Below, piece by piece: positions 8,970 to 18,122 of a DNA stretch of 64,000 nt. A program made the translations under genes and the position numbers. The first letter of the stretch is position 1. Each line of letters begins with the position of its first letter. Source of the stretch: JADKIH01 sp031417395. Its GTDB lineage: Bacteria; Bacteroidota; Bacteroidia; AKYH767-A; 2013-40CM-41-45. Under the pieces are notes generated by a model that was not told where the DNA came from, ran no database searches, and saw only the letters and a program-made list of their open reading frames with translations. The stretch covers positions 15,845 to 79,844 of the forward strand of contig JANOVM010000020.1 of NCBI GenBank assembly GCA_031417395.1. Direction: 5' to 3'.

Positions 8970-11489
8970 TTATTCATGAATAAATTTATTGGATCGTATT
9001 TCTAGGTCAGTAACAATATTTATAATAAAAAGTCCTGATGAAAGATTGCTGACATTAATACTCTTTGAAAAAAAATCCGAATATAAATTCCCTTTTTCTT
9101 TATATAAAGCTTTCCCATTTATGTCTATAAGATTCAAAGAATAACTTTTGCCTTTTAAATTCTTAGCATCTACATAAAGTATTTTCGAGCCTGATGAATA
9201 CGCAAGATTTAATTTTTGAATTTTTTCTTCCTTAATTTCGGAAATTGAAATGGAGAGTGTGTCATTTAAAATCCTGACTAATCTGTTTCTGCCGACATAA
9301 TTGTAGTGGTAAAACTGACCCCCAATAATAATTGATTGATTTGACTGAAGAGCTAACGTAAAAATAGGGCCACCTCCATTTCCCGAACTGAATGTTAAAT
9401 CCATATATCCATCATGATATAATCGGGCAATATTGTTGGCGAATCCGCCGTTATAATAATTGAAAGCTCCTGCAATAATAATTTTACCGTTAGCTAGGAT
9501 GGATACTCCGTAAATTTCATTGTTAGCACCCTGGCCATTTTTATTAAATGTTGTATCAATTGCCCCGTCAGAATTTAGCCTTACAATATATTGTGAGTAA
9601 TTTCCATTGAAAGTGTGAAAGCCTCCTCCAACTAATATCTTTCCATCAGGATCTATTTTTGTAGTATATACAGAAAAATCAGCGCCAGAGCCAATATCAA
9701 ATGTTGTATCTAAAGAGCCATCTGTATTCAATTGAGCTAGAAAATTTCTTGGTATTCCATTGACAATGGTAAAATCGCCACCAATAATAATTTTTCCATT
9801 TGGTTGCAGAGATAAAGTTCTTACAGCCATATTTGTTCCTGTACCGGGATTAAAAGTTGTGTCAAGAGATCCATCGGAATTAATTCTGGCAATATAATTT
9901 CTGATTACACCATTGAAAATTGTAAAATTACCTCCGATTAAAATCTTGCCATTGGGTTGTATTAAGGTAGTTCGAATCCAACTATTTGCACCGGTTCCCG
10001 GGTTAAAAGTAGTATCTACTGATCCATCAGAATTTAGCCTCACAATTTTATTTCGAATATAATTATCGAACTTATCAAAATCACCACTTACAACAATTTT
10101 TCCATCCTGCTGAATTGAAAAATTAGCTACTGTGTTATTTGCGCCGGATCCAACATTAAAAGCAGTGTCAATGTTCCCGTTTGAATATAGTCTTGAAATA
10201 TGATTAACTAACACTCCATTATAAGTTGTAAATACGCCACCAATTAATATCTTTTCATCGCTTTGTATAGCACTTCCTATAACCCAGTTATTGGCTCCCG
10301 AAACCGGATTAAACAAAGGATCAATTGTGCCATCAGTGTTTAATCTGGCAATTCTATTAGCGTCAAAAATACCATAAATTGTAAAAAGTCCTCCCAAAAG
10401 AATTTTTAAATCCGGTTGAAGAAGTACGCTTGAGACAGTTAAATCAGTGGTTGAGTTACCATCGTTAAAGTTTGAATCAAACGATCCATCCGGGTTAAGA
10501 CGAGCAATATTATCTGAGGGGGAACCAATTTGAATCCAGAAATTTCCACCAATAATTATTTTACCATCCGGTTGAAGTGCTATGTCCCAAATATTGCTGT
10601 AATTCCATGGACCAATATCGAAAGTTGTGTCTATGGTTCCATCCGGAAAAAGTCTAACTAAATTGTTTGCATTCGTTCCATTAAATGAAGAAAATCCTCC
10701 TCCAAGAATTATTTTCCCATCCGATTGAACTGCCACAGCATAAATTGAATCAGCGCCACTGCCAACTATTAGTGTCGAGTCCAATGTTCCATTAGAATTA
10801 ATTCGTGCAATTTTATTATTTGAAGAGCCATTAATGAATGAGAAATTACCAATTATTATTACGCTACTATCAGGTTGAAGAATGGCTTTGTTAATATTTC
10901 CGTTTGTTCCTATTCCTGTAACAAAAGTTGAATCAAGTGATCCATTTGAATTTATCCTTGCAATGAGATTTACCGGTACACCATCATAAGTCGTAAAATT
11001 TCCGTAAATTATAATTCTTCCGTCTGGTTGAAGAATGGCCTTGTAAGTAGCTTGATTTACACTAGCTCCGGAATTAAAACTCGCATCAATAGAGCCATCT
11101 GCATTTAATCGGATCAAGCGATTTGCTGGAAACCCATTAAATAAAGTAAAGTCTCCACTTAGTATAATTTTGCCGTCAGTTTGCGGACAAATAGATCCAA
11201 CCCAGTTGTTAGGTCCTGAACCTATATTAAAAGTAGTATCATATGTACCATCAGCATTTGTTCGGGTGAAGCGATTACATGGTTTTTTATTGTAGGATGT
11301 AAATTGCCCTGCAAGGAGAATTTTGCCATCGGATTGAAGTGCCATAATGTTAATAGAATTATTAGGTCCATTAAGGTAACTATATCCAGAATCCAATGAA
11401 TTAAAACTTGTATCGATGGCCCCCGTTTGTGCCATGAGTGAAGTGAACTGGAGGAAAATGAAGCAATAAAAAATAAAAATATAATTCAT
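8970..11489 (-). CDS. Secreted delta-60 repeat (beta-propeller-like) protein with T9SS sorting domain
   Basis: The 839-residue protein has a signal peptide (cleavage near AQTGAIDTS). It carries 14 recognisable copies of a roughly 50-60 residue unit of the form LQPDGKIIIGGNF...RLNSDGSLDTTF, the uncharacterised delta-60 repeat. A C-terminal T9SS domain of about 80 residues follows, with LNLIDINGKALYKEK and a final RSNKFIHE. Such repeats are expected to form beta-propellers on exported proteins. No catalytic residues can be assigned. Its ATG is only 4 bases after the allB stop and its end is 57 bases before alc. A surface protein therefore sits inside what looks like a purine-degradation operon, which is odd. 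Confidence 0.9.
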   Translation of the reverse strand: MNYIFIFYCFIFLQFTSLMAQTGAIDTSFNSLDSGYSYLNGPNNSINIMALQSDGKILLAGQFTSYNKKPCNRFTRTNADGTYDTTFNIGSGPNNWVGSICPQTDGKIILSGDFTLFNGFPANRLIRLNADGSIDASFNSGASVNQATYKAILQPDGRIIIYGNFTTYDGVPVNLIARINSNGSLDSTFVTGIGTNGNINKAILQPDSSVIIIGNFSFINGSSNNKIARINSNGTLDSTLIVGSGADSIYAVAVQSDGKIILGGGFSSFNGTNANNLVRLFPDGTIDTTFDIGPWNYSNIWDIALQPDGKIIIGGNFWIQIGSPSDNIARLNPDGSFDSNFNDGNSTTDLTVSSVLLQPDLKILLGGLFTIYGIFDANRIARLNTDGTIDPLFNPVSGANNWVIGSAIQSDEKILIGGVFTTYNGVLVNHISRLYSNGNIDTAFNVGSGANNTVANFSIQQDGKIVVSGDFDKFDNYIRNKIVRLNSDGSVDTTFNPGTGANSWIRTTLIQPNGKILIGGNFTIFNGVIRNYIARINSDGSLDTTFNPGTGTNMAVRTLSLQPNGKIIIGGDFTIVNGIPRNFLAQLNTDGSLDTTFDIGSGADFSVYTTKIDPDGKILVGGGFHTFNGNYSQYIVRLNSDGAIDTTFNKNGQGANNEIYGVSILANGKIIIAGAFNYYNGGFANNIARLYHDGYMDLTFSSGNGGGPIFTLALQSNQSIIIGGQFYHYNYVGRNRLVRILNDTLSISISEIKEEKIQKLNLAYSSGSKILYVDAKNLKGKSYSLNLIDINGKALYKEKGNLYSDFFSKSINVSNLSSGLFIINIVTDLEIRSNKFIHE

Positions 11490-11493
11490 TCGG

Positions 11494-12858
11494 TTAGCCT
11501 TTTACAACAGACTTATTTATTAAAATATTTCCTGAATTTAAAGTTGGGAAAAAATTCTTGTTATAAATTAACTTTCCGTTTAAAATTGTTTGTTCAACCA
11601 TTCCCTTTAGATTTCGTCCTGCATAAGGCGTTTGTTTATGTCGATGGTGAATATCCTTACTGAATTTTGTCGTTTCTTTTTCCGGATCCCAAATGACTAT
11701 ATCAGCATCAAATCCCGGCTGGATTTTTCCTTTGGAATTATCCAATCCTAAGAATTCTGCCGGGCGCAAACACATCCAAGTATAAATCTCTTCGATGGTA
11801 ATACCGTATTTCATTCCTGCCGTCCATACAGCAGGTAAAGAAAACTGCAGCCCTGCAATTCCTCCCCAGGCCTTCTCAAAATTCCCGCTTTCGATTTCTT
11901 TAATGTTAGGCGGAGCAGGGGAGTGGTCGGTAGCAATAAAATCGATGTCGCCTTCTTTAAGTGCCATCCAGAGTTTTTCATTGTTCTCTTTTTCCCTGAT
12001 TGGCGGAGCACATTTCAACAGGGTGTTTTTATCTTCAATTTCTTCTGCATGAAAGAAAAGGTAATGTGGAGCTGTTTCAACCGTAAGGGGCAATCCCTCT
12101 TGCCGGGCGTTCCGTATCATAGGCAATGCCTCGGCAGAGGATAGATGAACAATATGAACACGGGCTCCTGTTTCCCTGCATAGCTGAATCATTGTTTCAA
12201 TTGCTTTGTTCTCCCAATCTTTTGGCCGTGAATTCAGATATGCCTGATAGCTGCTCGGATTTTTTTTCAATTCTTGAATACCGGCATGACTCTCGCTAAG
12301 TTCGCAATGCACCAATAAGGGCATGTCGTATTTCTTTAATAGCAAAAGAACGTCTTTAAGTAGTCCGGGAGATGTTTCCGGAAAATCATCAATTCCTGAA
12401 TGTGTGAGAAAGGCTTTAAGTCCAAAAATTCCACCCTTAAGTAAATCTTCAAGCTTTGAAATAGTCGCAGGAACAACGCCACCCCAAAAACCGCAATTAA
12501 CATGTAGTCCATTTCTGGCGGCGGCAATTTTTAATTGTAGATTGGAAAAAGTAGTTGTAACAGGTGTTGAATTCAGTGGCATATCAATAAGAGTAGTTAT
12601 ACCACCGGCAGCCGCCGCACGTGTTGCTGTATCAAACCCTTCCCATTCCGTGCGCCCGGGTTCGTTGATGTGCACATGCGGGTCTATTAATCCGGGCATT
12701 AGGACATTGTTGCCGGCATCTATAATGTTACCTTGTTGAAGAGCTTCAGTTTTATCCAAAAGTGCAAGTATTTTCCCCCCTGAAATCAAGACTGTTCCAT
12801 CCAGGAAGCCCCCGGGAGTTAAAATTCTTTTACTTTTTATGGCAAGCTCAAAATTCAT
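11494..12858 (-). CDS. allB: Allantoinase
   Basis: AllB opens the hydantoin ring of allantoin to give allantoate. The 454-residue cyclic amidohydrolase has the binuclear metal-site residues in order: DPHVHINEPGRTEWEGF (His pair), GLKAFLTHSG (carboxylated Lys), LLVHCEL, VHIVHLSS and the ATDHSP aspartate. The HVHINEPGRTEWEGF form separates allantoinase from dihydroorotase and hydantoinase, and the genetic context agrees. The longest frame starts at a TTG (12879); ATG 12858 (MNFELAIKSKRIL) is the more likely start. It is divergent from xdhC with an 88-base spacer that should hold both promoters. Confidence 0.95.
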   Translation of the reverse strand: MNFELAIKSKRILTPGGFLDGTVLISGGKILALLDKTEALQQGNIIDAGNNVLMPGLIDPHVHINEPGRTEWEGFDTATRAAAAGGITTLIDMPLNSTPVTTTFSNLQLKIAAARNGLHVNCGFWGGVVPATISKLEDLLKGGIFGLKAFLTHSGIDDFPETSPGLLKDVLLLLKKYDMPLLVHCELSESHAGIQELKKNPSSYQAYLNSRPKDWENKAIETMIQLCRETGARVHIVHLSSAEALPMIRNARQEGLPLTVETAPHYLFFHAEEIEDKNTLLKCAPPIREKENNEKLWMALKEGDIDFIATDHSPAPPNIKEIESGNFEKAWGGIAGLQFSLPAVWTAGMKYGITIEEIYTWMCLRPAEFLGLDNSKGKIQPGFDADIVIWDPEKETTKFSKDIHHRHKQTPYAGRNLKGMVEQTILNGKLIYNKNFFPTLNSGNILINKSVVKG

Positions 12859-12946
12859 CCAATTGTTCGATTTGAACAAAAATAGAATTAAATTTCCGAA
12901 ATGAATCGATGCTCTTATTTAAGCTCAAATTATTGCCTGTTTTACC

Positions 12947-13906
12947 ATGTCTAAATTAGAAACCTGGACATTTATTTTAGAAAGCCTACAACAGTCAAAA
13001 CCTGTTATTCTGCTCTATGTTGTTGAAAGCAAGGGCAGCAGTCCCGGTAGAGAGGGCTTTTTAATGGGCGTAACGAAAGATGCTATTTCCGGCTCCATTG
13101 GCGGTGGTATTATGGAGCATAAATTTGTCGAAATGGCCAAGGAAAAACTTAGAGAATTGTCTAAAGAGTCAATTGTCAAAAAGCAGGTCCATAATAAGGC
13201 AACATCCAATAATCAAAGCGGAATGATTTGTTCGGGCGAACAAACTATTCTGCTTTTTAATTTGAGAGAGGATCATTCGAGTACCTTAGATAAAATAGTT
13301 AAATCGCTTTCTAAAAACCGTGCAGGAATATTAAAAATATCACCATTGTTATTCAATTTTATTGAGGATGATGTTCATTTGCCATTCCGAAATTTTTCAT
13401 ATGAATCGGAGAATAGCTGGATTTACGAGGAACGTTTGGGAATAAAAAAGCACTTATACATCATTGGTGGTGGACATTGCGCTTTGGCATTTTCGAAAAT
13501 AATGCAATCGCTGGATTTTTACATTACTCTTTTTGAAGACAGAGAGCAACTCAATACGTTTAATAATAATTCTTATGTTCATGAAAAAAAAATTGTTAAG
13601 GACTACTCCGAATTAAGTCCTCTAGTGCAGGAAGGAGAAGATGTCTATGTAGTAATAATGACCTTCGGTTATCGGACAGATGATATTGCTTTGCGCTCAA
13701 TCATCCATAAAAATTTTCATTATCTGGGTGTATTAGGAAGCAAAAGTAAAATGGAAAAAATGTTTATTGAATGGCGTAAAGATAATTTGCCTGAAGAAAA
13801 ACTTAATAAAATATTTGCACCGGTTGGAGTATCCATAAACAGTCGTACCCCTCCAGAAATAGCAATAAGTATTGCCGCTCAAATTATTGGTGTCAAAAAT
13901 CAATAA
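12947..13906 (+). CDS. XdhC/CoxI family protein (xanthine dehydrogenase maturation type)
   Basis: XdhC proteins bind molybdenum cofactor and deliver its sulfurated form to xanthine dehydrogenase. The 319-residue protein has the N-terminal XdhC_CoxI domain (SKGSSPGREGFLMGV, then SGSIGGGIMEHKF and SGMICSGEQTILLF). A C-terminal Rossmann-like domain follows (LYIIGGGHCALAF, later MTFGYRTDDIAL and LGVLGSKSKMEKMF). No xanthine dehydrogenase gene lies in the window, so its partner must be elsewhere. Its position, divergent from allB, ties it to the purine pathway. Confidence 0.88.
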   Translation: MSKLETWTFILESLQQSKPVILLYVVESKGSSPGREGFLMGVTKDAISGSIGGGIMEHKFVEMAKEKLRELSKESIVKKQVHNKATSNNQSGMICSGEQTILLFNLREDHSSTLDKIVKSLSKNRAGILKISPLLFNFIEDDVHLPFRNFSYESENSWIYEERLGIKKHLYIIGGGHCALAFSKIMQSLDFYITLFEDREQLNTFNNNSYVHEKKIVKDYSELSPLVQEGEDVYVVIMTFGYRTDDIALRSIIHKNFHYLGVLGSKSKMEKMFIEWRKDNLPEEKLNKIFAPVGVSINSRTPPEIAISIAAQIIGVKNQ

Positions 13907-14036
13907 TCAATTTACATTCCCTCTAATAGTGTAAATCAAATAATTTTTATCCGTCTTTATTGCCTCATCAAAGTAGCATTAAATCCTATAGAAGACTCCC
14001 TATAAATTCCCAAATCAATTGAAAGAATTTAAAGGA

Positions 14037-14236
14037 TATAAACCACCTCCGGTCCAACCCTGAAAGGGTGGAACGATTATAAAAGCTATAACCCCTCACC
14101 GCCCCAACCCTGATAGGGCGGTACCCTTATAAAAGATATAAACCCTCACCGCCCTAAAACCCTGAAAGGGTGATATTCTTATAAAAGATGTAAACCCCCA
14201 CTGCCCCAAACCCCAAAGGGGTGACATTATAAAATT
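14037..14236. repeat. Four-copy tandem repeat of about 50 bp with CCCTGAAAGGG hairpins
   Basis: Four diverged units (about 14037-14086, 14087-14136, 14137-14188 and 14189-14236) each run from TATAAAC through a C-rich segment (CACCGCCC) to a small palindrome, then to ATTATAAAAG. The palindromes are ACCCTGAAAGGGT in units 1 and 3, CCCTGATAGGG nested in ACCGCCC/GGGCGGT in unit 2, and CCCCAAAGGGG in unit 4. They lie between xdhC and the next T9SS gene. The units differ in sequence, and the palindromes pair within each unit rather than between units. Confidence 0.9.
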
Positions 14237-14665
14237 AAATTAATCATCCATTTTAATTTTACACTTTACCAATTGTAAGAACCCCCAATTTTTTAAATTA
14301 AAATTTATTTCTGTTCTGAAAATGTAATCACGTAAAAATAAACTGTACGCTCATTTTCAATTTTTAAAGATCATTAACGAAATTCAACCTTTTTATTGTA
14401 CAAACTTTGTTTTTTTTCTTACATAAATTACTCTGCATTCACTTATTCCTGACACATCAAATTGGTGTGATTAAAAATTAAATGACTTCAATTCCTTTAA
14501 TTTTTATTTAAAATTCTTTAAAAAAGTCTATTCCTTCTTCATTTTTCAAAAACAATTATATAGAGAATATCAAAATCTGTAATTATTTAATGAAACTTTA
14601 GAAATTCAGCCTTATCAGAATTGCTACTATTGCTATTCATTAAACAAAAATTAAAAGACCTTAAT
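14237..14665. other. Very AT-rich intergenic stretch, no gene seen
   Basis: About 430 bases follow the repeat array and precede the next coding start. The region is dominated by A and T runs, with no open frame of note, no tRNA-like cloverleaf and no clear TAnnTTTG element. It presumably holds the promoter and leader of the downstream secreted protein, but I cannot place them. Confidence 0.6.
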
Positions 14666-15805
14666 ATGATTACAATAAATACAATTCAAAACAAACCGAA
14701 TACTAGTAAAGCGACCTCACATTCAAAAGTATTTATTTTACTAATTACAACCGTATGGTTATTGTTTTTTCAGTTTATTCAAAAGAACGCTGATGCTTCT
14801 TCCACAACATACTATTCACTAAGCTCTGGTGATTGGGCCAATTCAATTTGGTCTAATACAACAAGCGGTGGACCCAACTGCAGTTGTGATCCCGGCAGCA
14901 ATCATAACAAGGTTGCTAATGTTACATATAAACTAACGGTCTCCACTTATTCCAAATTTAAAATGACAGGGGGAGGTATAATTAATGTAAGCGGTAATGG
15001 AGGGCTTGTCATTAATTCAGATTTTGAAATGACCGGTAATAGTGAATTGCATATTGCCAACGGAGATACGGTTATAGTTAATGGCGATTTAAAGTTAAGC
15101 GGAGGGTCGCAAATAGATGTGAGTGGATATTTTCAGGTTAATGGCAATGCAACTTTAACCGGTGGTTCTAGTGTTTGTGGTTCCGGTTCTTCATTCCTCA
15201 ATGGTACATTGACAGGATCTACCTGGTGCGGCAGCGTCTTACCTATAAAGCTATCTTATTTTAGAGTTAAGCAGGAGAATAGTACAGCAAAACTAACATG
15301 GGCTACTGCAACAGAAATTAAGAACGATTTTTTTACTGTTGAAAGATCTCCGGATGGAATAAACTTCAGTGAATTATTTGATGTTATGGGAGCAGGGAAC
15401 AGTACTATGGAGCTGGAATATTCTTCTACAGACAATGATCCAATTAAAGGATACAATTATTATCGTTTAAGACAGACGGACTACGATGGTAATTCGGAAT
15501 ATTCAGAAATAATAAGCTTTAAGTATATTAATGCAATTGGTGAAAATAAAATTATTGCATCTTCAACAAATCCAAATCCATTTATTAATAATTTTACAAT
15601 TAACTATTCTATCCCCAAAAAGGAAAATGTTGAAGTGCAAATTGCCACTTTCAAAGGCAATCTTGTCTACAGTGAAACTGTAAATGCAAATGAAGGTGAA
15701 AATGCATTTACCTTCAATGATACTAAAAATCTATTCCCGGGGATTTATAATGTTAGGATAATTTTGAAAGGAGAGGTTGTGTCAAAAAAAATTATTAAGT
15801 ACTAA
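14666..15805 (+). CDS. T9SS-sorted secreted protein, putative beta-helix stalk
   Basis: The 379-residue protein has an N-terminal hydrophobic export segment (VFILLITTVWLLFF). After it comes a Gly/Ser/Asn-rich region of about 50-190, made of short beta-like repeats (FEMTGNSELHIANGDTVIVNGDLKLSGG) that suggest a right-handed beta-solenoid. A domain at about 195-290 (LPIKLSYFRVKQENSTAKL, then FTVERSPDGINFSELF, then YYRLRQTDYDG) is common in Bacteroidota exported proteins just before the T9SS tail. The tail itself ends NVRIILKGEVVSKKIIKY. The long frame begins at TTG 14621. I chose ATG 14666 because the export segment then sits normally near the N terminus. Confidence 0.82.
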   Translation: MITINTIQNKPNTSKATSHSKVFILLITTVWLLFFQFIQKNADASSTTYYSLSSGDWANSIWSNTTSGGPNCSCDPGSNHNKVANVTYKLTVSTYSKFKMTGGGIINVSGNGGLVINSDFEMTGNSELHIANGDTVIVNGDLKLSGGSQIDVSGYFQVNGNATLTGGSSVCGSGSSFLNGTLTGSTWCGSVLPIKLSYFRVKQENSTAKLTWATATEIKNDFFTVERSPDGINFSELFDVMGAGNSTMELEYSSTDNDPIKGYNYYRLRQTDYDGNSEYSEIISFKYINAIGENKIIASSTNPNPFINNFTINYSIPKKENVEVQIATFKGNLVYSETVNANEGENAFTFNDTKNLFPGIYNVRIILKGEVVSKKIIKY

Positions 15806-15932
15806 TTTAATGGATTAAATAAATCGAATTGTGTAATAAAATTCATAAAAAGTGAAGTCATAAAACGCAGATTAAGATAAGCTAAATTTAATTTGATGAT
15901 TTAAATCAGCAAGTAAATAGAATTAGTCCAAT

Positions 15933-16580
15933 TTATAATTTTTGTCCTGCAATAATAGAATTATTACTTGTCAGGTTAAAACCATACTCTTTAATGTAAG
16001 CTCCATTGTAATTCTTTGGAGCAATATGAATCCATCCGAAGTTATTATTTTTTTTAATCCCAATATACATTTCCGAAAAGTAATATGACCCTACTCCATG
16101 AACTAGAAAATTCAGGTAAGCATTTGATGACCATTTCCCTGTATTGTTGATTTCGGTTAATGTGTCGTAGGAAAAAAGAGTAACCGGATTGCCGCTGTTA
16201 TTTATTGAGATGGAATCCCCGGCATTGTATCCGCTTATATTTAAATAAATATCCGTGCAAGAACAATGCGATCCGCAAAAAAAATTTGTGACCGGATTAT
16301 GGAAACCTGTAAGCCTAAAATCAGGAATTGAGTCACCACTTAAATCAATATAAAGAAAGGCACTTGAATCAGCCGGTGTTGCTAAATCCTCGCAATTATA
16401 AGGTACTATTGATGGAGTTAAATACCTTATGGTATTTAAAGAAACTGTTGTATCACATTTAGTATACACTATTGAATCAGGCAGGGTAACAGGATTCGAT
16501 AGAGGTTTAGTAGTTTCTTTATTTTTAGAACAAGAAATGATGGTGATTGCCAAAATAAATATTAAGAAAAATTTATACAT
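15933..16580 (-). CDS. Predicted lipoprotein of unknown function
   Basis: The 215-residue protein has a type II signal peptide with lipobox IISC (lipidated Cys near residue 17), so it should be membrane-anchored. The mature part is Ser/Thr/Asn-rich and predicted all-beta. Two short stretches stand out: LYIDLSGDSIPDFRL, which resembles FG-GAP/VCBS-type calcium loops, and a Cys cluster FCGSHCSCTD. I do not recognise a family. It sits between the permease gene and an unrelated plus-strand T9SS gene. Confidence 0.72.
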   Translation of the reverse strand: MYKFFLIFILAITIISCSKNKETTKPLSNPVTLPDSIVYTKCDTTVSLNTIRYLTPSIVPYNCEDLATPADSSAFLYIDLSGDSIPDFRLTGFHNPVTNFFCGSHCSCTDIYLNISGYNAGDSISINNSGNPVTLFSYDTLTEINNTGKWSSNAYLNFLVHGVGSYYFSEMYIGIKKNNNFGWIHIAPKNYNGAYIKEYGFNLTSNNSIIAGQKL

Positions 16581-16629
16581 ATTTTGAAGTTTGATATAAA
16601 ATTGTTTTAAAAAATACTAATTTATAAAA

Positions 16630-18057
16630 TTATTTCCGATTTCCCATCAAGCGTATATATACAAACCCCGAAACTAAAAAACCAACAAACCAGGCATAGT
16701 TATACAGATCAGAAATCCAAAGAGGAACAACATCTTTACCCATGACGCCGATCGTTAATAAGAAACCGGGGACATTGGGCAATATGCCTACAATAAGAGC
16801 GAAAATTGCTTTTCTATTAATCCCATTATCGTATGTATAGATTCCCCGGTATGTATACATTTCATCAACGTTAAGTTCTTTTTTGCGAATGAAGAAATAA
16901 TCGACAATCATAATCCCGCCAACAGGACCCAGTAAACTGGAGTAAGCAATAAGCCAGGTAAAAATATATCCGTTAGGATCTGCAATAAGCTTCCAGGGGA
17001 ATATGAGAATACCAATGATGCCTGTTATATATCCTCCGGTGCGGAAACTAATTTTAGAAGGCGACAAATTTGAAAAATCATTAGCCGGACTTACAATATT
17101 CGCAGCTATGTTTGTAGCAAGAGTAGAAATTGTAACTGCAATCATGGCAAAACTAACCAGTGCTTTACTTTCAAAATTACCTGCAAGTACCAAAGGATCC
17201 CAAATCGTTTTTCCGTAAATAATTGCTGTTGATGAAGTCACTACAACACCAATAAAAGCAAAAAGTGTCATAGAAGGGGGAAGTCCGATGGCCTGACCAA
17301 CAATTTGAGATTTCTGACTTTTTGCATAGCGTGTGAAGTCAGGAATGTTGAGTGAAAGCGTTGCCCAATAACCTACCATGCCTGTCAGAGCCGGGAAAAA
17401 GAATTTCCAGAATTCTGAACTGTTATTGAACTTCGAAGGTTGTGCCAATATGGGTCCAAGTCCATGAGCTGCCGATATTGCCCAGAAGAGCAAAGCAAGC
17501 GCTGCAAATGGAAGAAAGAATGCTTTAAAGACAAGAAGTTTTCTGATACTTTCAACACCAAGTTTAATAACATACATATTCAAAAGCCAGAAAATAAAGA
17601 ATGTAATTGCAGGTCCTGTCTGTAAACTAAAAGAATCGGGAAAAATCTGAGGAAGGTTTTCTACGGATGGATACCATGCTTTAAGCATTTGATACAATGC
17701 AAATCCTCCTATCCAGGTCTGTATGCCAAACCATCCGCAGGCAACAATTGCCCGAAGCATTGCAGGTACATTTGCACCGCGCACACCAAAACTGACACGC
17801 GCTAAAACAGGAAATGGAATGCCATACTTAGCACCTGCATGACCGTTTAATATCATTGGCGCCAATACAATTGTATTCCCTAAAAAAATAGTAAGAATAG
17901 CCTGCCACCAGTTCATCCCCCCTTCAATCAGTGAACTCGCAAGCATGTAAGTTGGTATGCATAAACTCATGCTTATCCACAAAGCAGCATAGTTCCAGGT
18001 TCCCCAGGTTCGGTTTACCTTTTCAACCGGCGCCAGATCTTTATTAACTAAGCTCAT
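16630..18057 (-). CDS. NCS1-family nucleobase/allantoin:cation symporter
   Basis: The 475-residue protein has about twelve transmembrane helices and the NCS1 (Mhp1/PucI/FUR-like) motifs NRTWGTWNYAALWISM at the N terminus, GIPFPVLARVSFGVRGAN, the GWFGIQTWIGG helix 3 segment, and NIPDFTRYAKS. The family imports purines, pyrimidines, allantoin or hydantoins with Na+ or H+. With the urate/allantoin genes nearby, allantoin or a purine is the best-guess substrate, though the sequence alone does not fix it. The aminotransferase and mmsA lie directly upstream on the same strand. Confidence 0.9.
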   Translation of the reverse strand: MSLVNKDLAPVEKVNRTWGTWNYAALWISMSLCIPTYMLASSLIEGGMNWWQAILTIFLGNTIVLAPMILNGHAGAKYGIPFPVLARVSFGVRGANVPAMLRAIVACGWFGIQTWIGGFALYQMLKAWYPSVENLPQIFPDSFSLQTGPAITFFIFWLLNMYVIKLGVESIRKLLVFKAFFLPFAALALLFWAISAAHGLGPILAQPSKFNNSSEFWKFFFPALTGMVGYWATLSLNIPDFTRYAKSQKSQIVGQAIGLPPSMTLFAFIGVVVTSSTAIIYGKTIWDPLVLAGNFESKALVSFAMIAVTISTLATNIAANIVSPANDFSNLSPSKISFRTGGYITGIIGILIFPWKLIADPNGYIFTWLIAYSSLLGPVGGIMIVDYFFIRKKELNVDEMYTYRGIYTYDNGINRKAIFALIVGILPNVPGFLLTIGVMGKDVVPLWISDLYNYAWFVGFLVSGFVYIRLMGNRK

Positions 18058-18087
18058 TATTCCAAAACATTTTTAAATGTCCAGCCA

Positions 18088-18122
18088 TTCTAAAATTTTC
18101 AAATTTTCAAATTCTCAAATTA
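18088..18122. repeat. AATTTGAG-type repeat following the aminotransferase stop codon
   Basis: On the coding strand the TAA stop is followed at once by TTTGAGAATTTGAAAATTTG, about three or four degenerate copies of the octamer seen after puuD. It fills much of the 62-base gap before the permease gene. There is no U-run hairpin. Confidence 0.8.

Noticed and set aside
11494..12858. Dihydroorotase or hydantoinase instead of allantoinase
   Set aside because: The metal-site motif with NEPGRTEWEGF is the allantoinase form, and the neighbours are allantoin-pathway genes.
14037..14236. Possible CRISPR array
   Set aside because: The units are diverged along their whole length, there is no constant repeat with unrelated spacers, and no cas gene is in the window.
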